DNA of 42,333 nt from Candidatus Nealsoniibacteriota bacterium (GCA_026396115.1 JAPLXL010000003.1:1-42333); one strand, 5' to 3'; numbered from the stretch's first letter, positions 7,947 to 17,439 are shown. Program-made: numbers and translations. The notes: generated by a model not told the origin, from the sequence alone.

Positions 7947-9476
7947 ATGAATCAATTTACCTCACTTATCGTAGGCATAATTGCCTTGGCAGCAGGTTCT
8001 GTTTTGGGTTACTATGCCCGTCAATCAATTGCCAAAAAACAGGCAGGCACCTTAGAGGCCAAACTTCAAAAAAAAGTTCTCAAAGCAAAACAAGAAAGTG
8101 AAACGATTTTCTCTACCGCTAAACAAAAAGTCCAGCAGATTTCAGAGGCAGCCCAAAAAGAAATAGACGAGCGGAGGTTTGAGGTTTTAAGAACCGAGCG
8201 TCTTCTATTAAAAAGAGAAAGTAATTTGGACCAAAAACTTTCTGCTTTTGAAAGAAACCAAAAGGAATTTGAAGTTAAAGTAGAAAAGCTTAGGGACATT
8301 AAAGAAGGCCTGGAAAATTTGAGACAGGAAGCAATAGACAACTTGGAAAGAGTTGCCAAACTTTCAAAAGAGGAAGCAAAAAAGGAATTGCTTCGGAATT
8401 CAGAAAAAGAGTATCAGCAGGAAATATTGGAGAAAATACGAAAGATTGAAAAGGAGGGTTGGGAAAAATACGAAGAAAAAGCAAAGGAATTATTAACTAT
8501 TGCCATTCAAAAGTGCGCTCTTAATCAGGCCCAAGAGATTACTACTACTTCTTTGACCTTGCCCTCAGAAGAAATCAAAGGAAGGATTATCGGAAAAGAG
8601 GGAAGAAATATCAGAACCTTGGAAAAACTAACCGGAGTTGAAATTATTGTTGATGAGACCCCGGAAGCTGTGGTTATTTCCGGTTTTGACCCCGTTCGCC
8701 GGCAAATCGCCAAAATCGCCTTGGAAAAACTAATTCAAGATGGAAGGATACAGCCAGCCAGAATTGAAGAGCAGGTCCAGAAAGCGGAAGTTGATATTTC
8801 AAAACAGATTAAAGAGGCGGGAGAGACAGCAGTTTATGATACGGGAGTGATTGGTCTTGACCCCAAAATAATTCAATTATTGGGAAGATTAAAATTCAGA
8901 ACAAGCTTTGGCCAAAACGCTCTGCTTCATTCAATTGAGGTAAGCCATTTGTCTGGAGCTTTGGCTTCAGAAATTGGAGCCGATTTTTCAGTTTGTAAAA
9001 AAGCCGGGTTATTGCACGACATTGGAAAATCAGTTGATCATCAAATTGAGGGCTCTCATGTTGATATTGGAATTAAGATTTTAGAAAAATTCGGCGTTGA
9101 AAAAAAAGTGGTTGATGCTATGAAATCCCATCATGAAGAATATCCTTATCAAACCCTTGAATCAATAATAGTTCAGGTCGCTGACCAAATATCCGGAGCC
9201 AGGCCCGGAGCAAGAAAAGACACTTTGGAAAACTATTTGAAAAGGTTGGAGGAATTAGAAAAAATTGCTTTGAGGTTTTCGGGAGTGGAAAAGGCCTGGG
9301 CTTTGCAAGCAGGCAGAGAGATTAGGGTTTTTGTCAAACCGGAAGAGATTGATGACTTGGAAGCAAAAAGTTTAGCCAAAGCCATTGCCCAGCAGATTCA
9401 GGAGGAATTGAGGTATCCCGGAGAAATTAAGGTCAATGTAATAAGAGAATTTAGAGTAATTGAACACGCTAAATAA
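7947..9476 (+). CDS. rny: Ribonuclease Y
   Basis: N-terminal TM, long coiled coil, KH (GRIIGKEGRNIRTLEKLTGVEIIVDETPEAVVISGFDPVRR), HD domain (LLHDIGKSVDH). Confidence 0.95.
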   Translation: MNQFTSLIVGIIALAAGSVLGYYARQSIAKKQAGTLEAKLQKKVLKAKQESETIFSTAKQKVQQISEAAQKEIDERRFEVLRTERLLLKRESNLDQKLSAFERNQKEFEVKVEKLRDIKEGLENLRQEAIDNLERVAKLSKEEAKKELLRNSEKEYQQEILEKIRKIEKEGWEKYEEKAKELLTIAIQKCALNQAQEITTTSLTLPSEEIKGRIIGKEGRNIRTLEKLTGVEIIVDETPEAVVISGFDPVRRQIAKIALEKLIQDGRIQPARIEEQVQKAEVDISKQIKEAGETAVYDTGVIGLDPKIIQLLGRLKFRTSFGQNALLHSIEVSHLSGALASEIGADFSVCKKAGLLHDIGKSVDHQIEGSHVDIGIKILEKFGVEKKVVDAMKSHHEEYPYQTLESIIVQVADQISGARPGARKDTLENYLKRLEELEKIALRFSGVEKAWALQAGREIRVFVKPEEIDDLEAKSLAKAIAQQIQEELRYPGEIKVNVIREFRVIEHAK

Positions 9477-9499
9477 TTGATAATTGATAATTGAAAATT

Positions 9500-9527
9500 A
9501 CAAAAAGCGCCAAAGGGCGCTTTTTGT
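9500..9527. terminator. Bidirectional terminator hairpin
   Basis: acaaaaagcgcc aaa gggcgctttttgt. Confidence 0.8.
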
Positions 9528-9550
9528 GTCTGACTATTCTGGAGCGGGCG

Positions 9551-9608
9551 AGGCGAAGAGAACTTCGTTCTCTTCTTCACCTTCGCTTCCATAAATGGAA
9601 GCTCGGTA
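9551..9608. repeat. Stem-loop repeat family, full two-module copy
   Basis: gaagagaacttcgttctcttc + ttcaccttcgc + ttccataaatggaagctcggta; nearly the same as the copy inside tsaD. Confidence 0.9.
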
Positions 9609-9647
9609 AGAGATAAATCTTTTCTTTTGCTCTGTGCTATCGCTTGA

Positions 9648-9717
9648 GCGGGTGATGGGAATTGAACCCACATAAATAGCTTGGAAAGCTATCACACTGC
9701 CATTGTGTTACACCCGC
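9648..9717 (-). tRNA. tRNA-Gly(TCC)
   Basis: Cloverleaf on minus strand; anticodon loop TTTCCAA; GCGGGTG/CACCCGC acceptor. Confidence 0.92.
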
Positions 9718-9722
9718 CAATT

Positions 9723-9792
9723 CGGGGTACTCGGATTTGAACCGAGACTAAATCCTCCCAAAGGACTCGTGCTACCGTTACACTATACCCCG
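9723..9792 (-). tRNA. tRNA-Pro(TGG)
   Basis: CGGGGTA/TACCCCG acceptor; loop TTTGGGA; T-loop TTCAAAT. Confidence 0.92.
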
Positions 9793-9846
9793 TCTTTTTG
9801 AATTTATCATGTTTTCAACTTTTTTTCAATTGTGGTAAAATTTAGA

Positions 9847-9916
9847 TGATGAGATTTTTGCGAAATTTCATCTAAGAAGCTTCGTAAATTTCTAACGAAA
9901 TTTACTTGCTAAATTA
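9847..9916 (+). repeat. AT-rich stem-loop repeat directly upstream of the histidine kinase start
   Basis: gatgagatttttgcgaaatttcatc and cgtaaatttctaacgaaatttac; the second element recurs upstream of rplS on the other strand. Confidence 0.8.
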
Positions 9917-10864
9917 ATGGCTGTTAAAAATATTCTTGAACAACTTAATATTATTAGACGGTGCCAGAGATACAACTTATCTCTTTGGCAGTGCCCTCAG
10001 TTTCTTTTTCTGATAATGGGAGGTATTATCATTGTTTCCAGTTTAGCAACTTATGTCATAGGAAATAGATATATCGAGGACCCTCTTATAATAGCTCTGG
10101 TTGTTATTTTTATAACTACTCTTTTGTTTATCATTGCTTTCATCATTACCCAAAGTTTTGAAAGATTGGCCGAAGCCAACAGAATGAAGTCAGAGTTTGT
10201 TGGTATTGTTTCTCATCAACTCCGCTCCCCTCTTTCTAATTTAAAATGGGTTATCGAACTTTTAATGTCGGGAAGAATTTCCACAGTTTCTGAAAAACAA
10301 GCAGAATATTTCAGAATCTTAAAAGAAAACAGCGAAAGAATGAGGGAGCTGGTTTCAGACTTGTTGACCGTTTCAAGAATCGAACAAGGCAAACTTTTTT
10401 TTAAAAAAGAAAGAATTTCTTTACAGGGTTTAATTGAAAAAGTGATAAAAGAAGTAGAGATTTTTTCTAAAGCTTCCAATGTTGAAATAAGTTTTGATTC
10501 AGAAGAAAATTTACCTCAAATTATTGTTGACCCCGATCAGATTAAATTAGTAATTGGAAATCTTCTGGATAATGCCATTCGCTATATTAAAGAAAGGGGA
10601 AAGGCAGAGATAGATTTAAAGAAAAAGAATGATAATCTTTATGTTGAGGTTAAGGACAACGGAATCGGCATTCCAAAAGATGATCAAAAATATATTTTTC
10701 AGAAGTTTTTTCGCTCGGCTAACATAAAAAGACATCGAACCGAGGGGTCAGGCTTGGGTTTATATATTGCCAAATCAATTATTGAAAAATCAGGAGGAAA
10801 AATGGGCTTTAAAAGTCAAGAAGGTATTGGGTCGACCTTCTGGTTTGTCCTTCCAATTAAATAA
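9917..10864 (+). CDS. Membrane sensor histidine kinase
   Basis: Two TM segments, HisKA (SEFVGIVSHQLRSPLSNLKW), HATPase boxes (NLLDNAIRY, GIGIPKDD, GSGLGLYIAKSI). Confidence 0.93.
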   Translation: MAVKNILEQLNIIRRCQRYNLSLWQCPQFLFLIMGGIIIVSSLATYVIGNRYIEDPLIIALVVIFITTLLFIIAFIITQSFERLAEANRMKSEFVGIVSHQLRSPLSNLKWVIELLMSGRISTVSEKQAEYFRILKENSERMRELVSDLLTVSRIEQGKLFFKKERISLQGLIEKVIKEVEIFSKASNVEISFDSEENLPQIIVDPDQIKLVIGNLLDNAIRYIKERGKAEIDLKKKNDNLYVEVKDNGIGIPKDDQKYIFQKFFRSANIKRHRTEGSGLGLYIAKSIIEKSGGKMGFKSQEGIGSTFWFVLPIK

Positions 10865-10878
10865 AAAAATAATCCTTG

Positions 10879-10936
10879 GTGGTCGATGAAATTAAAATTT
10901 CATCTCCACCTTCGCCCGTTGAAACGGGCTCGGTAT
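10879..10936 (+). repeat. Stem-loop repeat copy abutting the response regulator start codon
   Basis: gatgaaattaaaatttcatc + caccttcgcccgttgaaacgggctcggtat|ATG. Confidence 0.85.
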
Positions 10937-11305
10937 ATGAAGACAATTTTATTTATCGAAGACGAGTCAGTTCTTCAAAAGACTTTTAGGGAAATCATAG
11001 TCCAAGAGGGATATCAAATGATTTCTGCTTTAGATGGTGAGACAGGTTTGAGAGTGGCGAAAGAAAAAAAACCAGATTTAATTTTACTTGATTTAATTCT
11101 GCCAAAAATCCACGGCTTTGATGTTTTAAAAAAACTGAAAGAAGAAAATGAAACCAGAGATATTCCGGTAATTGTTTTAACTAACCTTGAAGGGTTGGAA
11201 GATGTGGAAAAAACTTTGAAGCTAGGGGCCACCACTTATTTGGTGAAAACAAATTATAGCTTGGAAGAAATATTGGAAAAAATTAAAAAAGCTTTGGGTG
11301 AATAA
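10937..11305 (+). CDS. Response regulator receiver protein
   Basis: MKTILFIEDESVLQ...DLILLDLILPKIHG...VIVLTNL. Start chosen at 10937; the upstream part of ORF 10886 is repeat sequence. Confidence 0.9.
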   Translation: MKTILFIEDESVLQKTFREIIVQEGYQMISALDGETGLRVAKEKKPDLILLDLILPKIHGFDVLKKLKEENETRDIPVIVLTNLEGLEDVEKTLKLGATTYLVKTNYSLEEILEKIKKALGE

Positions 11306-11308
11306 TCG

Positions 11309-11381
11309 GGTTTTAGGTTTTAGCTTCTTAGGTTTTTGGAAAAATTCCTAAAAAGCTAATTCCTAACACCTAAAACCTAAT
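11309..11381 (+). promoter_or_regulatory. Long imperfect hairpin upstream of pilB
   Basis: ggttttaggttttagcttcttaggtttttgg ... ttcctaaaaagctaattcctaacacctaaaacc; self-complementary over about 70 nt. Confidence 0.6.
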
Positions 11382-11383
11382 CA

Positions 11384-13135
11384 ATGAAAGTAGAACCACA
11401 ACAATTAAAAGCTTTTCTTTTGGACGCTAAATTGATCACCGAAGCACAGTTTAAGGAAGCTGAAAATATTGCCAATAAAACTAATCAAAAAATAGGAGAT
11501 GTTTTTGTTTCCCAGGCCTTAATTTCTCAAGAGGAATTAATTAAAATGGAGGCTTATATTTTGGGCATTCCTTTTGTTGATTTGGAAAAAGAAAAAATTG
11601 AAGACGAAGTGTTAAAAATTATCCCCGAGCCCATTGCCAGATCTCATAATATCGTCGCTTTTAGAAAAAAAGGAAAGGACTTGGAAGTTGCCATGTTGGA
11701 TCCGGAGGATCTAAGAACGATTGAGTTTATTAAAAAGACTTCTGATTTAAGAATTTTACCGAGATTGACCACGCCAGAAAGCATTAAAAATGTTCTTTTG
11801 CAATACCAAAAAACCTTAGAAGCTGAATTCGGAGAAATAATTAAAAAAGAAGCCAAGGGAATTAAAACGGTAAAAGAGACAGGAATAGAAATGGGAGATC
11901 AAGAAGAACTAAAGAAAATAGCAGAAGAATTGCCGTTGGTGAGGATTGTTGATACCCTTTTGAAGCACGCAATCTTGGAAAGGGCTTCTGACATTCATAT
12001 TGAGCCGACAAAAAAAGAGGTGATCGTCAGATACAGAATTGATGGCGTTTTGCGAGACGCCATGATTCTTCCAAAAACAGTTTCCTCTGGAGTTGTTGCC
12101 AGGATTAAAGTTTTATCAAATTTAAAATTAGATGAACATAGATTGCCTCAAGACGGTCGTTTTCGAGTTGAAGCCGAAGATTACAAATATTCGATTCGCG
12201 TTTCAATTTTGCCGGTTTTTGACGGAGAAAAAATTGTCATGAGGCTTTTGTCAGAAACCGCCAAAGCCCTGACCTTAGAGCAGATAGGATTGAGAGGAGA
12301 AGCTCTAGAAACTGTTCAAAATAATTTAAGAAAACCGGTTGGAATGATTCTGGTAACCGGTCCAACAGGCTGCGGAAAAACCACTACTCTTTATTCAATG
12401 ATGGAAATCTTAAATGTTCTCGGGGTAAATATTTGTACTGTTGAAGATCCGATTGAATACAGAATGCCGAGAATTAATCAAACCCAGGTTAATCCTAAAA
12501 TTGGATTAACTTTTGCTTCAGGCCTTCGCTCTTTAGTCAGGCAGGACCCGGATATTATTATGGTTGGCGAGATTAGAGACAATGAAACCGCAGGCTTAGC
12601 TATAAATGCCGCTCTAACCGGTCATTTGGTTTTATCAACTTTACATACCACTTCGGCTTCAGGTGCTCTCCCCCGTCTTATTGATATGAAGGTGGAGCCA
12701 TTTTTAATTTCTTCAACCCTAGACGTTATTTTAGCTCAAAGATTGGTTAGAAGGTTGTGTCCAGAAAAAGAAAAATACACCTTTAAAGAGCCTGAAATAA
12801 AAAATTTAAAAAAATATTGCGATTTAGACATGATTTTAAAAATTTTTAAAGAAGAAAAACTAATAAAGCCAGAACAGATCTTGAAAGATGTCGTCTTTTA
12901 TCGACCAAAATCCTCTAAAGATTGCCCGGATGGTTATCAGGGTAGAATTGGAATTTACGAAGTATTATCTGTTACAGAGACCATAAAAGAACTGATAATA
13001 AAAGAAGCTGATGCTGACCAAGTTCAAAAGCAGGCTCAAAAAGAAGGAATGAGGACAATGATCGAAGACGGTTTTATTAAGGCCGCTCAAGGAATTACTT
13101 CAATTGAAGAAGTTTTGAGAGTTATTGTTGAATAG
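11384..13135 (+). CDS. pilB: Type IV pilus assembly ATPase (PilB/GspE)
   Basis: MshEN-like N-terminus, GPTGCGKTTTLY Walker A, DPDIIMVGEIRDNETAGLAINAALTGHLVLSTLHTT. Confidence 0.93.
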   Translation: MKVEPQQLKAFLLDAKLITEAQFKEAENIANKTNQKIGDVFVSQALISQEELIKMEAYILGIPFVDLEKEKIEDEVLKIIPEPIARSHNIVAFRKKGKDLEVAMLDPEDLRTIEFIKKTSDLRILPRLTTPESIKNVLLQYQKTLEAEFGEIIKKEAKGIKTVKETGIEMGDQEELKKIAEELPLVRIVDTLLKHAILERASDIHIEPTKKEVIVRYRIDGVLRDAMILPKTVSSGVVARIKVLSNLKLDEHRLPQDGRFRVEAEDYKYSIRVSILPVFDGEKIVMRLLSETAKALTLEQIGLRGEALETVQNNLRKPVGMILVTGPTGCGKTTTLYSMMEILNVLGVNICTVEDPIEYRMPRINQTQVNPKIGLTFASGLRSLVRQDPDIIMVGEIRDNETAGLAINAALTGHLVLSTLHTTSASGALPRLIDMKVEPFLISSTLDVILAQRLVRRLCPEKEKYTFKEPEIKNLKKYCDLDMILKIFKEEKLIKPEQILKDVVFYRPKSSKDCPDGYQGRIGIYEVLSVTETIKELIIKEADADQVQKQAQKEGMRTMIEDGFIKAAQGITSIEEVLRVIVE

Positions 13136-13139
13136 GTTG

Positions 13140-13318
13140 CCTAGCTCTAAGCTAGTCGAAGAGGATAAATCCTCTTCTTCGCCCCTCGCTGCGGCTCGGG
13201 TAGTCGAAGAGATAAATCTCTTCTTCAGCCACCGAGCTTTCACGTAGTGAAAGTGAAGGTGAAAAAGAGGCTTGCCTCTTTGCCTTCATTGCGATTCGGC
13301 TAAGCAACTACTAAGTAG
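13140..13318 (+). repeat. Array of several stem-loop repeat modules between pilB and pilC
   Basis: gaagaggataaatcctcttc, gaagagataaatctcttc, gctttcacgtagtgaaagtgaag, aagaggcttgcctctt, with variable linkers. Confidence 0.9.
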
Positions 13319-13320
13319 CT

Positions 13321-14541
13321 ATGCCAAGATATTCTTATACTGCCAAATCTTTAAAAGGAGAAGAAAAATCTGGGATTACTGAAGTTAAAGACGAAAGACA
13401 GTTGTCAAAAACCTTAAGAGAACAGGGTTTTATTTTAATTAAAGCAGAACTCGAGACAGCTGAGAAAAAAAGAAAATTTAAAATCTCTTTGCCTTTTTTA
13501 GGGGGGGTTTCTTTAACCGAAAAATTGATGTTTACCAGAAACCTTCAAGTAATGATATCAGCCGGTCTTCCTTTACCAAGAGCCCTTGAAACTTTAGCTT
13601 CCCAGACTAAAAGCAAAAAATTTAAAAAAGCCCTTTTAAATATAAACGAAGAAATTATCAAAGGAAAAAATTTTTCTGATTCTTTAAAGGCACATCCCGA
13701 TATTTTTTCTGAACTTTTCCAAAGCATGATTAAAGTAGGAGAAGAAACCGGTAATCTTGAGGAAGTTTTAAGAACTTTATCTCAGCAGATAGAAAAAGAG
13801 AATGAATTAAAATCAAAAATTAAAGGAGCTCTAATGTATCCTGCAGTAATTGTTTCGGCCATGATTGGCATTGGGATTTTAATGTTGGTTATGGTTGTCC
13901 CAAAGTTAGCTGAAACCTTTGAAGAGTTAAATATTGAACTCCCTTTTACTACCAGAATGGTAATTGGGCTGGGAAATTTTTTAGCCGAAAAATGGTTTTT
14001 AGTTCTTTTAATTATGGCGGTTTTTTTATTTTTTTTCCGGTTGGCTTTAAAAACCAGACGAGGCAAGGAAATGATAGATGCCATAACTTTAAAAATTCCC
14101 ATTATTTCTCCTTTGATAAAAAAAACAAACTCTGCCCATACCGTCAGAACTTTAAGCTCTTTAATTTCTGCCGGCGTTCCTATTGTCAGCTCTTTAAACA
14201 TTGTGGCCGGCATCTTGGGAAATATTCATTATAAAACCGCACTTTTGCAAGTTGCTGAAAAAGTTAAAAAGGGAGAAAAATTATCCGATGCTATGGCGCC
14301 TTATAAAGAAATTTATCCTTTAATCGTTATGCAGATGATAAAAGTTGGGGAAGAAACTGGTGAAACATCGGATATTTTAGCTAAATTAGCTATTTTTTTT
14401 GAAGAAGAAATTGGCTATGCCACAAAGAATTTAACCTCTGTTATTGAGCCAATTTTAATGCTTATCGTTGGGGGGGCGATTGGTTTTTTTGCTATTTCAA
14501 TGATCCAGCCAATGTATTCAATGCTGGAAGCTATCGAATGA
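13321..14541 (+). CDS. pilC: Type IV pilus inner membrane protein (PilC/GspF)
   Basis: Duplicated T2SF domains (MIKVGEETGNLEEVL / MIKVGEETGETSDIL). Confidence 0.93.
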   Translation: MPRYSYTAKSLKGEEKSGITEVKDERQLSKTLREQGFILIKAELETAEKKRKFKISLPFLGGVSLTEKLMFTRNLQVMISAGLPLPRALETLASQTKSKKFKKALLNINEEIIKGKNFSDSLKAHPDIFSELFQSMIKVGEETGNLEEVLRTLSQQIEKENELKSKIKGALMYPAVIVSAMIGIGILMLVMVVPKLAETFEELNIELPFTTRMVIGLGNFLAEKWFLVLLIMAVFLFFFRLALKTRRGKEMIDAITLKIPIISPLIKKTNSAHTVRTLSSLISAGVPIVSSLNIVAGILGNIHYKTALLQVAEKVKKGEKLSDAMAPYKEIYPLIVMQMIKVGEETGETSDILAKLAIFFEEEIGYATKNLTSVIEPILMLIVGGAIGFFAISMIQPMYSMLEAIE

Positions 14542-16358
14542 AATTTTCAATTTTCAATTACCAAGTGTTAGCGAAAGTGGAAAAGAAGAAAATCTTCTTC
14601 TCTGACTTTCAATTTTCAAAGAGAGGTTTTACTTTTATTGATGTGATGGTAGGCACGGCTTTGGTGCTCATTATCTTTATGGGAATTTTTAGTGCATATC
14701 AGTTAGGAATGAAAGCGGTTGGGCAGGCAAAAAATAAAATTACAGCAACCGCTTTGGCTAACGAGCAAATAGAAAAAATTAGAAATTTACCCTACGAATC
14801 AGTAGGTATTATAGACGGACAATTGCCTGTTGCTGTCGGAGTTTTGGCCTCATCTACGAACATTTTTTTAAACAATGTAGAGTATTTTGTTAAAAGAAAT
14901 ATTGAATACATTTCTGATGAAGCTGATGGAATTGGCGATGAAGATGAGTGTGATTTGGATTATAAAAGAGCCGAGATTAAAGTTTCTTGGGGAGGAAGAT
15001 TTTTAGGAGAAGTAAAGATGGTTACAGACATCGCTCCCAAAAATAAATTTGAAGAAATTGCTTCTTGTGAAGCCCAGCCCGGAGGAATTCTTTCTGTCAA
15101 GGTTTTTGACGCTTATGGCATAATGGTTGTCTCTCCTTTAATTGAAGTTTTTGAAGAGGTGAGCGGAGAATTGATTGCCTCTTATATGCCACTCAGCGGC
15201 AAAAAAGATATTCCTTTAGCTACTTCTACTTACAAAGTACTTGTTTCTAAAACCGGTTACTGCACAGATAGAACATACGGCACAGATGAAATTACTACTC
15301 CAATAAAGCCTCACCCAATAATTTTAGAGAAGCAAACTACAGAAATTAGCTTCTCTATTGATAAAATTAGCGCTTTTTCAGTAAATACTTTTTCCCCTTG
15401 GGGAGAAAGTATTTGGGCAGATTCTTTCCAAGACACCAGCAAGATTTTTGAAATGGAGAATGTGGTTGTGGCTGGAGGAGAAGCAAAATTAGCTACCACT
15501 ACCGAGGGTTATTATCCTTCCGGTTTTTTAATTTCCACTGAAATTTCGCCGACAAATTTACTGAATTGGAATGAATTTATTTTTACAGACTCAGAACCAA
15601 TTGATACAGATTTGAAATACCGGATTTATTATGCCACCAACACCAGTTGGGAGCTTATTTCAGATACAGACTTGCCGGGTAATTCAATAGGCTTTGACGA
15701 AAGTCCAGTGGATTTATCAGGATTAGATTCGGCTATCTACCAAAAACTTAAACTCAGAGCCAATTTTTTAACTAACACCATAACCACTACTCCGACTCTT
15801 TACGATTGGCAGGTTTCTTGGATTACTTCTGAAGCCACACCAATTCCTAATGTGACTTTTAATTTAAGAGGAGCTAAACTTATTGGCTATGATGTTAATG
15901 AAAATCCGATTTATAAATATTCTCAAAATTCTGCTTCCACTAACCAGGGTCAGATTGATACTGTGGGTTTGGAATGGGACAATTATACTTTTTCTGTTGA
16001 TACTGAAACCAGTTTAAATTTAGTAGGGATTGATCCTGAGCCTCAGCCGATTGGTTTGATACCAGACACCATCTTGCAAGTAAATTTATATTTGGAATCA
16101 GAAAATTCTCTTTTGGTTACTGTTCAAAATATTGAGACCTTAGAGCCCATATTTTCAGCCGCAGTCAGATTGTTTAATTCTGGATTAGGTTATGATACTA
16201 CTCAGTATACAAATGAGAAAGGTCAAACTTATTTTATTTCTTTGACTGCTACCACTTACAATTTAGAGGTTCAGGCACCAGGATGTTTAGATTATGAGGG
16301 TCAAGTTTCTGTTTCGGGCAATACGACAAAGACAGTGGGACTTGAGAGAGTGGAATAA
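14538..16358 (+). CDS. Pseudopilin with prepilin signal and large C-terminal region
   Basis: KRGFTFIDVMVGTALVLIIF prepilin-like N-terminus; overlaps the pilC stop by 4 nt (ATGA). Confidence 0.75.
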   Translation: MKFSIFNYQVLAKVEKKKIFFSDFQFSKRGFTFIDVMVGTALVLIIFMGIFSAYQLGMKAVGQAKNKITATALANEQIEKIRNLPYESVGIIDGQLPVAVGVLASSTNIFLNNVEYFVKRNIEYISDEADGIGDEDECDLDYKRAEIKVSWGGRFLGEVKMVTDIAPKNKFEEIASCEAQPGGILSVKVFDAYGIMVVSPLIEVFEEVSGELIASYMPLSGKKDIPLATSTYKVLVSKTGYCTDRTYGTDEITTPIKPHPIILEKQTTEISFSIDKISAFSVNTFSPWGESIWADSFQDTSKIFEMENVVVAGGEAKLATTTEGYYPSGFLISTEISPTNLLNWNEFIFTDSEPIDTDLKYRIYYATNTSWELISDTDLPGNSIGFDESPVDLSGLDSAIYQKLKLRANFLTNTITTTPTLYDWQVSWITSEATPIPNVTFNLRGAKLIGYDVNENPIYKYSQNSASTNQGQIDTVGLEWDNYTFSVDTETSLNLVGIDPEPQPIGLIPDTILQVNLYLESENSLLVTVQNIETLEPIFSAAVRLFNSGLGYDTTQYTNEKGQTYFISLTATTYNLEVQAPGCLDYEGQVSVSGNTTKTVGLERVE

Positions 16359-16400
16359 GAAAAATCAAAGATTAATCCGCCAACTGGCAGACAAAAATCA

Positions 16401-16458
16401 AAAGTCGAAGAGGACTTCGTCTTCTTCTTCACCTTCACTTCCTTCGGAAGCTTGGTAT
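16401..16458 (+). repeat. Stem-loop repeat copy abutting a start codon
   Basis: gtcgaagaggacttcgtcttcttcttcaccttcacttccttcggaagcttggtat|ATG. Confidence 0.9.
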
Positions 16459-17439
16459 ATGAAAGGATTTACTCTTATTGAAACCATAGTAACTATTGTC
16501 ATTTTCACTATTATTTTTGGTGTGGTTAGCGCCTTCATTATTATGGCTTACAGGACTCAGGGGTATACTTGGCAGCAGTCGATGGCCATAAATGAAGCCA
16601 GAAGAGGAATTGAAACTATGGTTAAAGAAATTAGGGAAGCAAGGCCAGGCGATGATGGTTCCTACCCAATTGTTTATGCTGGTGATAAAGAATTCATATT
16701 TTTTGCAGATATTGATAAAGATGGCGCAACAGAAAGATTGAGGTATTTTTTGGGGACAGTGGATTCTGGGAGTCAAGCTCAAAAATGCGTCACTTTTACC
16801 AAAGGCGGAACTTGCAGTGTTAGTTTTTCTAATTTTTTAAAAGGAAATTTAAAATCAACCCAAGTGAAAATTTCAGTGGAAGGAGATTTGGGAGCTTCTA
16901 ATGAATATGTTGAAATTTTTGCTGATGGAGTAAAATTAGAAAATCTTTGCCAGACAGGTTGTACAGATTGTGCTGTAACCTGGCAAGGAACCCAAACTTT
17001 TGATGTCACCGATTTGACAAAAGACAATTCCATTCAATTTTTAGCTGATGCCACTATCCATGTTGATTCTCAATGTAGTTGGGAAGAACCAAATCACGCA
17101 ATGAAAGCCATTTTTGAGTTAAGCTGGAATGAAGAAGTTATTGGAGCCGGCAATGAGCTTAAGAAAGGAGTAATAAATCCGGTGGCAGGATCGGGCGGGA
17201 AAATTACTTATCCTTTAGACCAAGAAGAAGTTACTATTTTAACTTCTTATGTCCGTAACGTTCCGCCAATTTTTAGATATTTTGATCAAGATGGGCAAGA
17301 GTTAATTGAGACCCCTGCTCGGCTTAAAGACACTAAGGTAATGGAAGTTTATTTAATTGTTAATATTGATCCAAACCGGCCGCCTCAGGATTTTGAATTA
17401 AGGTCGGCTGTTCAACTTCGCAATCTTAAAGATGAATAA
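16459..17439 (+). CDS. Prepilin-type N-terminal methylation domain protein (PilW-like)
   Basis: MKGFTLIETIVTIVIFTIIFGVVSAF; start chosen after the repeat. Confidence 0.82.
   Translation: MKGFTLIETIVTIVIFTIIFGVVSAFIIMAYRTQGYTWQQSMAINEARRGIETMVKEIREARPGDDGSYPIVYAGDKEFIFFADIDKDGATERLRYFLGTVDSGSQAQKCVTFTKGGTCSVSFSNFLKGNLKSTQVKISVEGDLGASNEYVEIFADGVKLENLCQTGCTDCAVTWQGTQTFDVTDLTKDNSIQFLADATIHVDSQCSWEEPNHAMKAIFELSWNEEVIGAGNELKKGVINPVAGSGGKITYPLDQEEVTILTSYVRNVPPIFRYFDQDGQELIETPARLKDTKVMEVYLIVNIDPNRPPQDFELRSAVQLRNLKDE

Noticed and set aside
7823-8101. ORF of 92 aa overlapping rny
   Set aside because: Reads through a repeat and out of frame into RNase Y; no independent support.
13782-14213. 143-aa ORF antisense to pilC
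   Set aside because: Fully antisense to a well-supported pilC; no independent evidence.
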